Shown: positions 11,411-24,500 of the stretch, piece after piece | How the letters are laid out: every line of letters starts with the position of its first letter | Position numbering within the stretch: the stretch's first letter is position 1 | Source: Letharia columbiana | Taxonomy: Eukaryota > Ascomycota > Lecanoromycetes > Lecanorales > Parmeliaceae | DNA length: 64,000 nt | Assembly (NCBI RefSeq): GCF_014066305.1 | Contig: NW_023501067.1 | Coordinates: 248,001 to 312,000 of the forward strand | Direction of reading: 5' to 3' | Notes under the pieces: model-generated | Seen by the model: the letters and a program-made list of their open reading frames with translations, nothing else | What the model was told of the DNA's origin: nothing | The model's database searches: none | Position numbers and translations under genes: made by a program

Positions 11411-11961
11411 GATGGCGGTCGTACAGTTTGTAAGGGTTGAAATAAAAGGAAATAGAAGGAAGTGTTTTGTCTTTGGACGGGTGGTTGATTTTGGAAGTGA
11501 GGTATTCGGAATTTGAAAAAGCCGAGATCTTTTGATCGTTGTGTTTACCTTCACTGCTCTGTGATGACGACTCTTCTCAGGAAAAATCCGTAAAAAATCG
11601 TCACTATCTTCTGGTACTGCGCCTGAACTCTACTACTTCTACAACTTCTCCCTTGCTAGTAAAAGAACGGTTCTCAAGGAAAAATTCGTGAAAATCGTCA
11701 CTATTTTCTGGCAACCGTCGGACCTCTACGATTTGATTGAGGGTCCCGCCCTCTATCGCCAGGACTTTTGGAGAAAAGCCATCCCGATGGCAGCAAGAAA
11801 GTGCCGCGTCCGATAAAAGGCAAGGAGCTTTTCTAGCGATAGATACCAAATAAAGTCCCGGTCTCTGCAATACGAAGCCTCAATATGTGATCAAAGTGGT
11901 AGTGATCTAAACACAAGCAGCAGATTATTAGTCTGAGTCGATCCAGGAATCACCCAATGTC
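11411..11961. promoter_or_regulatory. Upstream region of the 618-aa gene, with a duplicated segment
   Basis: 551 bases between the 618-aa gene start and the 3' end of the kinase-like gene. It contains an imperfect direct repeat (listed separately). No gene recognised. Confidence 0.4.
11577..11711. repeat. Imperfect direct repeat, about 39 bp, two copies
   Basis: Copy 1 at 11577-11614 and copy 2 at 11673-11711 share CTCA(A)GGAAAAAT-CGT and AAATCGTCACTAT-TTCTGG with a few substitutions. They sit about 97 bases apart in the upstream region of the 618-aa gene. Confidence 0.7.
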
Positions 11962-13597
11962 CTAGGAGAAGAAGTTCATTCGACTCAACAACCCCCGGAT
12001 CCCCCGCTGCACTCGCGCCGTCCTCTTCCTTTTCTCTTTATCCTTCTTCTCGATCTTCGTTTCCACATACGCCGGTAACCTACCCCGCTGCTGACCCGTC
12101 CGCTCGTTAACCTGCGCTCCGTCCTCTCGATTCACATGCACAGAATGGTCTGCGTCAAGCGGTATGGACGGTTCGGCCTGCGCCACGTTCTGAGGTGGTA
12201 GAGGGCCAAGGATCTCCCACACGGGCCGCAGATTTGCTTTCCTGTAGTTCGAGCGGAAGACAGGATCGGTCTCGAAGCGCTTGCGATCTGCCCTTTTATA
12301 AAGAACGTTGCTGTGGAAGCAGTCGGGAATGCCATTTCCAAATGCCTCTGCTCCTTCGGCCTGTGCAAGGGCGCGGAAGTTTTCCATACGTAGCTTTGTT
12401 TCGTTGTACAGGTGGTGAAGTTTCGGACGATACCTTGCGTCTTCATTTTGGCAGCGGTTCATCAGGTTCCAGAGATCGGACGTGTAGACCAGGTCCAATC
12501 TTGGTCTGGTTTCAGGTTCGAAGCGGTTGAGTTTCGTGTCTAAGAATTTGAGGGTTTGGTAATGTAGACCGAGCAGATTTGTTCCATTCTGGATGGATTT
12601 TCCCAAAGAATAGACATCGCAATGCGGTCCTATGAGCTCGTGAGGGTGACGTCTTCTACGTTCTCTTTCCGGCGTCCTGTCTATCACTTCCTATGATCAC
12701 CGTTAGTAGCGGGTATGATGTCTGGAAATGTCACCAAGACACTCACTGGTGGCATGTATCTGTCTCGACGTCAGCAAGGTATAGGCGATGTGGTTTCAAT
12801 GTACTTACCCCTCAGTTCCTCCACTCGGTCTGGCGCTCTTGAAGTAACGAATTTCTGCCACGCTCACTCCCATGGTATGTGCCAATCCTGTTCATGTCAG
12901 TATCCAAGATTAGTAAGCTTGGGATATTTACCGAAATCTGCTAGCTTCACGCAGGGATAGAGTCGGTGCGTGTCTAGACCAGGCGCGGCAAGCAGTATGT
13001 TCTCCGGCTTTATATCCATATGGACAATGCCGTCCCATCCGCGCTTACGGGACGATGGATTGTTGGTCCCATAGCAGCAATAGCAGAGGGCGTTCGCCAT
13101 GGAGTGGAAGACATGCCACAAAAACGCTTCCGGAAGGATGAGGCTATTCGCACTTTAGTCAATGATGACCACAACATAGAGGGACTAGGTGGAATAAATA
13201 CCGTTGCGTATGATACCAAGCTATCAAATCCCAGAAATCTCCGTAGTCAGCATACTCATAACAAATCCTGTGCCTAGGTTCTGATTTGCTGATTTTCCCC
13301 ATTTCGTTTCTCCAAAACTTCTCTCCAATGTAAGCCCATTCCACTACCTTCCAGAAAAGTGAGTAACGAAGCATCTCACAGCTCCCCAGGCACAGTCTAC
13401 GCACATTTATTACATTTCTGCATCCCAGGTCATTCAGCCTCCGTGTCAAATGGGCCTCGGAACAGTAATCCTGGAGAGATACTGGGATCAGCATTCTCTC
13501 CAGAGAAAATCTGGGGACGTAGGAGTTCTTGCAACTCGAACGACAGTATAGAAAAGAAAGGAATAGTTTGAGACTTTACGTACCTTAAAGAAGTCAT
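11962..13597 (-). CDS. Protein kinase-like protein lacking a recognisable N-lobe
   Basis: Six exons join in phase: 13584-13597, 13202-13510, 12932-13143, 12809-12887, 12747-12759 and 11962-12690, giving 451 aa. The C-lobe is complete: catalytic loop HMDIKPEN, DFG (split by an intron), activation segment to GYMPPE, then a region resembling fungal Ser/Thr kinases. An alpha-C-like helix (CSEAHLTRRLNDL) is visible. No glycine-rich loop is seen, and the expected VAIK lysine position reads SLER, so the ATP site may be incomplete. Either an upstream exon is missed, the first exons are mis-modelled, or this is a pseudokinase. Exon 2 may contain an unspliced segment (MLRYSLFWKVVEWAYIGEKF looks unlike a kinase). 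The C-terminus is basic (KKDKEKRKRTARVQR). Target unknown. Confidence 0.75.
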
Positions 13598-14768
13598 GGG
13601 GACGTGACTCCTGAGTGGCTATTCTGATAGGCTTTTTGACTTCAGGGATTGCTCTTTAGGGAGGGCATGGGCCACTCACCGGTCCGTTAGTTGCGAGTCT
13701 TCTCCCAAAGCATCACTGCAGCAAGTTCTTCTGTCAGAATCTATTCTCCATGCATGGCACCAATTTAAGTCACATCGTAGCGCCAAGGATGAACATTCGT
13801 TCTCTGGGAACGCATCATGTCATTGTGATAGTATCGATCAAGCAGAACTACTCTCTCTAACAGACATGTTAAGGAGGAACTCTCCAAATCATGCCGAGTG
13901 GGTCCTTGACCGCTCGAAGTGGTGGAGCATGCTGAACATGCCATTGGCGCTGCTGCCTTTGGCGACATACGAAATAGCCGTGCTTCAATAGTTAGGTGTC
14001 GCTGACCAAGCCCACGGACTGATATCTTACCCCCCTTTTTTTCGGATAAAGAATTGACGACCGCTCTGAAAGCACATTGCTGGCCTCGTGATGTTTGATG
14101 AACGCTAATCACTTCCGGGACCAGTGTCTTTCCCTGACCAACAATTGCGAGCATTGTGATTCCGTGATTGAGGCCGGACTGGAGACGGTATGCGTTGACA
14201 TGTGGCTACACGTTAACAGTCAACAGACGAGATACTGGTCAGAGATGCCGGCTCATGGAATTTTGCCAGCCGAAGGAGAGTAATGCTCAAAGCTTCTTGC
14301 AATCAAGAGCGCCCAATAGCATATGCCTTGCCCCGGTGTAACACTTGCGTGTTCATTACGAGTACAGCTATGAGTGAAAGTCCACATTCACCTACCATGT
14401 TGCTGATCATGCCTTCCATGTGCTACTATTTAGCAGAAGGCAAGCTTGTTGATACGGAATAATCGAAGATGATAAGTATGGAGAAGGTGGGACTTAAAAG
14501 AAGGCTTTTTGATCGCTAACTATGGGTCTCGAATAGTATCTTTCTTCTCGCATGAGTCGTAAAATGTCTTAGAACACCTGGCTCATGACAACGGCACAAA
14601 TGCTTTTAGCACCTATTATATGCCACACCCCTGACAACGCCCTGCTCGATCGCTCGATTACCGTCTTCCGCTCCCTCAAATGAAATTTCTCGTCAATGTG
14701 CGCTGCATGATGCTGCTATTATGACACGGAGAATAAGAGGCACAGCAATACGCATGTCAAAAATATGT
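13598..14768. other. Intergenic 1.17 kb, no supported gene
   Basis: Region upstream of the kinase-like gene. A 129-codon minus-strand frame (13765-14154) has no recognisable motif. I looked there for a missing kinase N-lobe (GxGxxG, VAIK) and found only a weak GQGKT string, which is not convincing. Confidence 0.4.
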
Positions 14769-17700
14769 CTAGAAGTCAGCCTCTTCGGTTGGTGAAGGTA
14801 TTTGATTTGGCGATCCGCGATATCTATTCCGCTTGACGCTTTCCTTGTCTGGGCTGTAACTACCGGAAGAGGTGATGGGCCTTGGACCAGTAGGCTTGCG
14901 CTGCATGGCAGCGCCGGAGGTAGAGCGCGGTGAGTCTTTCGCCTGCAGAAGATGGTCAGTTAATATGCTTTTCGAACCGACTAGTAAAAGGTGACTTGCA
15001 GTATCATAAGCGGAACCATTGCTATATCTCTGCTCAGGTTGCAGATGTTCTGTACTTAGAGGCGATGCAAAGGTTGGCCTGCTGTCTTTGCTCGCTAGCT
15101 TTGGCGGGCGCGACGGACCTGATGGAATCAGTGGACCATCATCTTTGACTTTTGGCGGTCGTGGAGGAGCAGAAGCTTGTTCGGCCCCTGATGTCTCTGA
15201 GTGTCCTGCATCGGATATTGGGGACAGGTTGCCAGCCAATCCACTATATCTGTTGATGGCACCTGGGACGTAACGAGCAAGAGTGGGGTCAGACCCAAAG
15301 GTGTCGGAGGTGGGCGAGATGGGAGAGCGGGAGCCGAAGTTCTGGGCTTGAGATTCGAGATGGTGCTGGAATCGATGCGTGGGTCCAGGACGTGGCTGGG
15401 GATGCTGCAGATTGAGAGAATTCCGATGTGCTTGATATTTCGGATCCTCAGATACTTGAGATGGGATCAGGGGAGAAGGAGGTCGGTTTTCTTGGGCCAC
15501 ATCACGAACGACATCATCGTTCTCGAGTGAGTCATTAGAACGAATACGGTCGTCCCCATGGTGGTCATAATGATCGTTTGTTTCATACGGCTGTAGGTCT
15601 TCTCCCGAGCGGGATGCCTCTGAGAAAGGTCGCTGCTGTCGTCGGTCCATGCTATTCCTGAAATTGTCCCCGACAGAAGAAGCTGTTGTCCTTGACCACC
15701 TGGAGATCTTCGGGAAGAACGATGAGCTGCTGGATTTGTGTTTGCGACTCTTATCTGTTCCTGTTCTCGGAGTATGCTCGTTACTTTGAGTCCCGTTTGG
15801 AACCTGAGTCTGCGGTGGAGTACCCAATGGCACAGACCCAGCTCGAGCGTTCTCCCTGGTAGGGGTGAGCAGCTGTTCGTTATGATTGTCAAGAATTCCC
15901 TGCTCATGCGGCTCAGGCTCCTCGTCCGCTTCAAGTACTGTACTTACTCGGTTCTGAGATCCGCGGCGACTGTCTCTATTTCTCATGGCGCTGGCTTCCC
16001 GTGATGGAGGGTTTGAGAAGTACCCGGATTGGCCTGTTGATCCGGTACCGGCCTGACCTTCTGGCTCATACCCGTCTGGGCCAGCTGCGCGCATGTTGTT
16101 ATACGAATTCAGGCTGTCAGCGCGGTTATCTCCTCCCCCAGCAGGCCGCACGCCCTGAACAGCCTTCAACCCTTCGACTTCTCCAAGTAGATGGACCAGC
16201 ATCTCTTCTATCTTGCCAATATCGTTCTGATTGCGGCTGCTGAGCCCTTTGAGAGCGCGCCTAAACACATTTCGTCTCTTAGCAGGCGAATCCTCTGCAT
16301 CGTCCTCTGTAGAAGAGCGACGTTGATATTTGGGTGGTCCCAATGGCTGAGGTCGTGGGCCACCGACGACTATCTTCTGAATTGTACGGTCATGCTGCTT
16401 GTTACCAACGTCGACAAGAAGGTCGTCTTGCTCAGCAATGAACTTCTTCATTTCTTCGAAGGAGTTGCGCATCTCAGCTGCACTTCTGACCAGAGTCACC
16501 AATATTTCAGTATCTCTGGCATTGCGTTGGGCGTCCCTGACCGTAAGCTGGTACTTTTTTAGCATGGAGAACGGCACAATTGAATTGCACACAGGGGGTA
16601 GTCACTTACATGATCCATGAGCGCCACAATGTCTTTTGACTGGATTCTGTCAATGCCGCCGCCTGTAGCGCTGTCGTAGAGCGGGGAGCCCATTCCATGT
16701 GCCAGTCCATGCGAATTGGTGCTCAGATGCCTGTCGTGGCCTCGGCTAATAAATGGATCTTCATCTTCGGTCATGCCATCCCTTCCCCGGTCGTTGAAGG
16801 CTTTAGCATCTCTGAAGCGTATTTCCGGACTGGCAGCACCACGTTGAGGCCCAGAGATGTAGCCCTCGTCTTTGGGTGGACTAGGAACTCTTCCACCGGC
16901 CATATAAGTTTCGCGAACGGGGCTGAAATCATGCTTGGCGTTGGTCTCATAGTCATCATGAAACCTGGGCTGATAGTCGTCGTGTATTGACATTTCCCGC
17001 GATTTTCCTTGCTCTTCAAGGGAGCCTCGTCCGCTAGCTAAAGTCGCTGCGTTAAGGAAGCCTGCAGCAGCGGCCTTGAGGCTGTCTTGAGCACTTGAAT
17101 CCTTAGAGGGAGACAAGAACTCTCCTTTGGCCTGTGGTGGGGTGGGCTTGTTTGGCCAGTGATCGAGATTGTCATTCTGATAGCCACCCATTGGTCCTTG
17201 GATGATGGAAGGGTTGGTGCTAATCTCAGAGTCCGAGTGCAAGCCATGTCCGATCTCAGGTATGGGGTCATCAGCTACTGGCAAGCCACTGGCACCCATG
17301 GGAATGTGCTCCTCGCGTTCATCCAGGGATCTAGCAATGCTCTGACGTGGAGAGTCTTTGGCAGAAAGCCTGTCATAACTATAGTGCTTCTCAGAGGATG
17401 ACTTGGTCTGATGCTCGTGCTGCTGCTCCCTAGAATTTTGAGCAACTTCGCGCTCCGCATCAGCTTCCACCCGTTCTTGTTCGCGCGATCCAGCATATGA
17501 TCTGTCTTCCTGTTTCGACGAAATCACTGAAGTCTCAAGAAGCGATGCAACTGCTGATTCAACGGCTACTGGTGTGCTTCTGTAATCAGGGTTTCTGCCA
17601 ACGCCCACGGTGTGACGTTCTTGAGCGGCGGCAACTTTGTCGAGATATGGGGCATCCATGCTGTCATCTGTGTAGTTTGTCATATGCTTGTAATCAATCA

Positions 17701-20161
17701 TAGAGTCTCGGTAGCTGCCAGAATCGCGATAGCGATCGTTCTTTTCATGTTCCTGCTCCAGCCACTCATCCATCGCAGGGTCTTTATCAGAGTACTCACC
17801 CTCCGTAAACTTCGAGTCGCGGAGCTGCGCAAGCACATCTTCACCTGGCTCGAAGTTGATGCCTTTGGGTCTGTTCGAACGAGTCATATCCACGCTAACA
17901 GGAGACGCCAACGATCTCATCGAAGCAGCTGAGTCCTTCTTTAGGGGCTGCTTCAGGGATGACAAAGAGCCTTTATGACCGAACGACTGCCGGTTAATCT
18001 CGCTTTCCTGACGACTAGAGACACTCTGGATAGGACTTAGGCCACGACTCTCCTGCTGATAGGCGAATCCGTGTCTATCGTATTGATCGTTGCGATCTGA
18101 TAAGTTATGGGCAGTGAGACCAGCTGTTCCAGCCACTGCTCCAACAACACCTGCTTCCACCAGTTTTGAGTGATGCTCGTCATCCCGAAAGCTTCGATTG
18201 CTGTGTGGACTAGCCTCCGCGAGGTCTCCCTGCGATAAATTGCTATGATAGGTTCCTAGCCCTCCCCTTCGCGCATCTTGAGGTGTTCTGGTCGGCGTTC
18301 TTGAGGCGGGAGATAAAATCTCGCGGGGAGAACCGCGAGATACCTGTCGTATCTCTGCGGTATGTATTCGTTCCTCCGAAGGGGATAGTGTCCTTAACGT
18401 CCCTAATGTCCCATCGGTCTGTTCTGACAAGATTGAGTCTCGCGTCACTTCCGAACTTTGGATGTCGCTCCGCATCGGCATCGGAGGAACGTCATGCTTG
18501 TTAAAGATCTCTTCGGTACTCTCAGCAATGCTCGCACTTCGACTGTGACTCCCTTTACTCCTCCTCCTCCTTCGCTTCTCCCGATCCATGCTAGACCTTG
18601 AGTCATTGTGCTTCAGGTCATGATGGTTCAAAGCCGCAGCTGTAAGGATTCCTCCCGCAATGGCTCCAGCCGTAGTGTCTTTCAAACGGTGCTCCTTGCT
18701 TCTCTTTCGAGAGGGTTTCTCTCCATCACGAATGACAGTTTCCTCCGACATATCGCGCTCTGACCTGCGCTCAGAAGGCGAATCGGACTTTCTGTCCCGT
18801 CTGCTCTCTTTCCTGCCCTTAATCGAATCGCCCGATAACAGTGTCCCTGCATTGTGCTCATCTCTATTAAGAAACACCTTGGGCTTTCCAGAAACATCTG
18901 GAGCACTTGCATGTTTGGAGAGCTTGCGAGACAATTCGGTATGTGAAACGCTTCGACCCGAATCCACGGATCCCCTACTGTTCCGGTCGAACTTTTGGCG
19001 ACTTTGCTGCATCTTCTGCTCTTGCTTCAACGTCTCCAATTCCGGCATGATTAAGCGGCGGATAGCATTCTCCACCGTCTCGAGCAATCTTGGGTTGGCA
19101 TTGATTGAGGATTTTGAGGTTCCAGATCGGAAGGAGTATTGATCGCCAGATTCCCGTCGAGGAGAGAGCTGAGACGTTGTGAGGAGGCTTGACTCGGCAC
19201 CACTGGCAAGCTCTTCCTCTCTGTATCCTTTGCTCGATCTGCGCCGCCTACTATTGACATCTTCGACAAGCTGCTCATTGCTGCCACTGCGGCTGCGAGT
19301 TTTACTGCTGCGCTTGTGCTTCCCACCACTGACTTCTCGAGGCCTTTCCACTAGCTTTTCCATAGCCTTGTGGGCTAGTCTCTCTTTACTGAGACTTCGG
19401 CTTCTCCTCCGCGATGGCGTCTTCAGAGTATCGGTGGTGACAACAGCATCTCTGCTTGTGCTTCGACTGCCGCGGCGAGGTGTCACACTTCCTGCCTTTC
19501 CCTCGAGCATGCTATCCGGTGGCATAGACGATATGTCGGATGGGTTCACATGAGTGTATCGCTCCTCCCTTGCTAGATTTAGGCCAGATAGGTCACTATC
19601 TTGGTCTCTATGCATTATTTCGACCTCCACAGGCGGGTATCGATGAGCTAAGCTTGACTCTTCCGCCGCCGATGTGTACGAGCTAATACTCTTGTCGTCC
19701 GCACTCTCTGTGGCCTGCCTCTCTCCCGTAGAGTGTTGGCCCAGCGATATCCGCCTTGTGTAAGAAGGCTTGCGACTGCCTTTTGACGCGGTGACCTGAA
19801 CGTGCTCGTTTGTGTCTTTGATCTTACGCGCAGCTGATGGCGTCACCTTCACCCGGACGCTGGGCCTGGAATGTACGTTCGGTCCTTTTCCGCCCTCGAA
19901 GTATTCGATCAATAGCGACGTCTGGGAATGGTGCGAAGCGTGAGTAAGTGCACTCTCACGGCCTTTATCGCGGGAGTCCCTGCGCTTCTTCGTAGGTATG
20001 GTTACTGGACTTCCGTCTTCAGGTATCGAGTAGGATGTCCGATCTGTGCGGCGTGAGACGTCGGTAGCAAGGTCAGCCTCTTCACCGCTGCCTCCTGATG
20101 TTTGCAAGGTTGAGGACTCGGTTGGCGCTGGCAACGGCGGTTTGCGAGTCTCGATGCCCAT
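14769..20161 (-). CDS. 1757-aa disordered Ser/Arg-rich protein, function unknown
   Basis: Exons 16610-20161, 15000-16547 and 14769-14942 join in phase. The second intron (14943-14999, 57 bases) starts GC (GCAAGT) and ends CAG; it contains no stop, so it could also be read through as 19 codons. The protein is dominated by Ser, Arg, Glu and charged repeats (SRSLSKERL, KTRSRSGSNEQ). It has a short folded-looking N-terminal block (SLLIEYFEGGKG, RPSVRVKVTPSAARK). Three short Ala/Gly segments lie near residues 490, 665 and 1030 (AGAIAGGILTAAAL, AGVVGAVAGTAGLTA, AAAAGFLNAATLAS). A helical stretch follows the first intron (ILVTLVRSAAEMRNSFEEMKKF). The layout recalls large septal or cortical scaffold proteins of Pezizomycotina, but I cannot assign it to one. 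Confidence 0.85.
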
Positions 20162-21579
20162 TGCGATGTATCAACCTGTCTTGACCTCGAAGGGTATGAA
20201 GACGGACTAATTGTAGACCATTGATGGATGGTTGGTTATTTGAGACCACAGTTGAAGTGATATCAAGCTTCTGTGCGTGGTGCAGCGCCCTCAATATGGA
20301 GATGACGTGGGTTGGGAAGGCGCAGAATTTGGTGCAATGACCATGAAGGGAATTATCCGACTCTCGACGATGGTAGCGTAACGTCTGCAAGGCTGAAAAG
20401 AAGGTACAAGCCAGCTAAGGAGTAGTGCCTGAGTGCGTGGAAGTTGTGGAAGAGGCAGGGCGATCCGCTGTTGGAAATAGATGGCTGGTGATATCTTGTT
20501 TGTATCGGCCGAGCTCGACCGTAGCCTTCGGTTTCTCACTTGGCGAGGTCAGTATGGCCTTGGCAGCATTGAACGCTCAAAGCTCACCTGTAACTCCGCC
20601 GCACTGTATTCAGTGAGAAACTAGCAAGAGGAGAAAGAACTGGAGTGGTGAAGCTAAGATTGTTTCTGTAGAAACCTGAAGTCGAGGGAAAGCTGAAAGC
20701 TTGAGCCAGGGAACAACAAACGCAACCACCAAATTGTCGGTAAGCTAAGGGAATCGGCTTCGGTAGCGAGCTTTGATAGGTCGATATCTTTGGCGCCACC
20801 AGCTCTGCTCCTTGGTAAATCGTAACGCCCTTCTTCGACAGGCCTCTACGGAGTACTTTCGTAGGCGCAATGATTTGATTGATGAATCTAATCTATTTCT
20901 ACACTTCTACACTTCCGAAACACATTGACCGTAGGTATTCTGCAAGACATCAACTGTTACATTATTGTTCGCTCGAAAATCCTTGGCATTTTCTTGGCAT
21001 TTCTCCTGAGCTGTGCAGCGGTTCCTGTCTGCCGGAAATCTTGCTTTGCCACAAGCCGAAGATCTCCCGCCCCTCCTTCACAAAAGGATCTGCTCTGCTT
21101 GTGCCTTCACACGCTCAGAGTGAAGTGTGGCCAAAAAAATGAAAGACTCGGTCCCCAAAACATCATCCAAATCAAAGTTGTGTGATGCGTACTGACAGAC
21201 AAACCTGCGGTTCTTATTTAGTCTTACCATTAATATTTGATCTTGGCCCGCGGGAAGGTCGTTAACCGGGAGACCGCTGAGAGAGCCAATTGCAATTGGA
21301 TTCGTGGATGTCTGGGCATGCAAGATCCCGCGCTTGACAACTCATCAACTTCAAGCGCTCTCGGCCATGTCTGGGAGTTTACGGTATTGGGGAACTTGGG
21401 TACAGTAGGTACAAGAGATCTGTTTGCTACCCATTATTATTCTCAAGTCGGCAATATGCCACTGCCGTCAAATATTGCCCAATCGGTCTTGACAGCATTC
21501 CTCCTTGAGGGATGAGCACGTGGTTGAGCGACAACCAACACCTTGCTAAAAATGGAGAACACTGTTTCTTTTGCTAAAA
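20162..21579. other. Intergenic 1.4 kb, promoter of the 1757-aa gene and 3' side of HAS1
   Basis: Both neighbours are on the minus strand. Short overlapping frames show no family resemblance. No RNA gene or repeat recognised. Confidence 0.4.
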
Positions 21580-24500
21580 TCAATCTCCTTTCCGCTGGAA
21601 CTTCTGCCCTTGTTTCGGTTGACTTCCGTACGCTCTCCTCCCTTCCTTCTTCTTGTCTCTGCTCATGCTTGCTCCCAACGTGATGTCAACGCGTGGAGGT
21701 GCAGAAAAGCCGAAGCTCTTTGCCACCTTGACGAGGTCGAGCTTGTGAACGTCAAAGATAGACCTTAGACTATGAGAGGCGTATGCTTGTAGATAGGAGC
21801 GGTAGCCATCTTTGGCCGACTACAGATAAAGACGGTCAGTCTTCGACGAAGGCCAGGGTCCAGAAGGAAGAAAAGGGAGACTTTACCTTGTTGAGGTAGT
21901 AGTTCTGATTGATCAACTTCTCCAACTGGCTCTGTATTGAGAATATTCGTTTTGCTGGGAACTCAAACTCCACTAACGGTACCCTTGCTTCTTTGAGATG
22001 TTTTAAGAAGCCTACTTCTGAAGGCTGCAGGAATAAGAGGCTTTTGCCTTTACCACCCGACTAGATTAAGGTTTCCAGGTTAGTATTGCCTGGTTGAAAA
22101 GAGCCTGGTTGAAGGGATGTATCGAGCCTTGAAACATGTTTCGAGAGTAAAGAACCACCCAGGACATGTCTCGAACTGGGATTTGTTCGAAAAGAGAGAA
22201 CGTGGACCTCGGGTACTTACTCCTCGTGCTGTTCGTCCGACTCGATGTATGTAATCTAATCAAAGTCAATAACATCTTGCAGGAAATGGTCAAAACACAT
22301 ACCCCGAGGATCGTCTGGAGGGTCAAATTGAACAATCCAATCCACTGCAGGTATCTGAGCCCAAATCAGCTTCGGATGTGCAGTTGAAGTTGTTCCAACC
22401 CACATCAAGCCCTCTCGCAGCTACATCAGTTGCGATCAATGTCCCTTTGGTAGCATTGCTGGTCCAGCATTAGTCAAGTTCTCGGGAGTAAGACTAATTT
22501 TGCTCACCAAAATTCAAAGAACGTATTTGTTCGCTTGATCTGTTTCTGTTTCCCGTGGAGATCTAGCCTAATGACTCGTTAGTCGATCGAGTAAGATGAT
22601 TTAGAAGAGGGGGATGCTTACACGGGAAGATCGATATAGTTTAGCAGCTCGGAATGGTCTGTTGGCAAGAGATCTTTAGCCGAAAAACCATAGCGGGCAG
22701 AAGGAGGAAGACAATACATTTCACACAATTACAGCTCGAGAAAAAAACTATGCACTTTTTGTTCTTGATCGGACCTGTCAGTACAACCGTGGACAAGTCT
22801 CCAAAATCCATGATGACACACCTTTTGGCGCTTCAAAAATGAGAAAAGGAGGAGGAAGCGTTTGTCTGAGTCGCAGACGACGTATCCCTGCTCCAATCCC
22901 TCCACTGTTGAGTGTTCCTTGGTGTTTTCGACATTGATATAAAGGGGTCCAGGTCGCAGTGAGATTCTTGCGAGGTCCTCGACTTTGGTAGTCTGCGTTG
23001 CAGAGAAAAGCATTGTTTGCCGCTCGTCCTTAGGGAGAATCTTAATGATTTGTCTCATCTGCAAGCATATCGTTAATTTATCACATCGTCTTATCATGAG
23101 GAACATGCCTGACCTCGTCTTCAAACCCAACTTCAAGAATTCCTGCTTGCACATTAGTATGGCTTGACCCTGCGCTCCAAAGCAAAGGTGTAGGATCTTC
23201 AAGTGTAAACCTACGATCTGCCTAGAAAAAGGTTTCGGAGTCAGCACTGTCTGTTCAAAAAAGTTTTCTGAGCCCTTAGACGATACTGAAGAGTTTGCAC
23301 TCCTTAGACATGTCTTAAAGCTCAACATCAAGGTCGGATGAGGGGTTTTGGTCTCGGGAAATCCTTTACCTCATCTATAATCTATGTAACGAAGCAATCA
23401 GCTAACTTCGACATACTGTAAATGACTTAAAGACTCACCAGTGCTTTGATGTTTTTGTAGCCAAAGCCAGGCGTGTTTTGCAGGTGGTCCAGTAGACGCC
23501 CAGGCGTGGCGCTACCAGGAACCATTAGTCCAAGAACCAAAGATTTTTTTCGGAGCAACGCGAGTAGAGTCCTACATGACGAGGTTGATTCCCTTCGCGA
23601 TTTTCTCAGCTTCGGCGCGTCGATTCGCTCCTCCCATAATGATTCCGTACTGGATTTATTAATTAACTTATACTTTAATCTTTCGAAGATATTCTCATAC
23701 TGTTTGACTGTGATTTGCCATCAATTGACGCGCAACGCCGTATATCTGTAGGGCAAGCTCTCGTGTCGGTGAGACGACAATGACTCCAGTTCCATTTCTA
23801 CGGTCAATTAGCCTGATTCGTAGACACAAATGCATCTCCGCCCTACCTGGGCTTGAATCTGAGAGCACTCAGCATCTCGACCGCACTATCATACATTTCG
23901 GAGTCAGCATTTCTTCATGGGAACGCAATTCCAGGTGCAACAAAGTTTCTGGGAGCGGTGTCGTAGTCGGAACAAGGGTACTGCTCCGGGAAGATGTCTT
24001 GAGTACACAAGGAATATGTCTTAGGACAGAATAACAAAGAAAAATCCATACGGGATTAGAAATGCCAAAGTCTTGCCGGAGCCTGTTTTTGCTGCGCCGA
24101 GAACATCTTTACCAGCCAACAACGGTGGTATTCCTCTCTGCTGAATCTCCGTCATCTTCTCAAAATTCATGTCCGCTATGGCTTGCATCGTCTTGCTCGA
24201 CAAGTTCAGGTCCTTGAAGCTTTTGGGGTCAGAGCCTGTGGACGGTAATGATAAAGCCGAAGCCGATGGCACGTCTGTGTCTGCAGGGGGAGCATCATTC
24301 CTGTTCGCATTTATGGTTGCAACATTCTCAACCTCCTCTCCCCCCGACCCTAATGATTCATCTTCCACATCGTGTTTGTCCCTGAGAGCGTCACCCGAGG
24401 CCAGCCCAGCTCTTTTGTCCACCTCCTCTTCCACCTCCTCTACTGGGGCACCTTCCACAGCGTTCGCCTTTCTGGGACCATCATAAACAGGCTTTGACAG

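Noticed and set aside
13765..14154. 129-codon minus-strand frame as the missing kinase N-lobe
   Set aside because: No GxGxxG, no VAxK and no in-phase splice to the kinase exons found.
18660..19553. Plus-strand frames of 124-160 codons
   Set aside because: Mirror images of the Ser/Arg-rich coding sequence of the 1757-aa gene.
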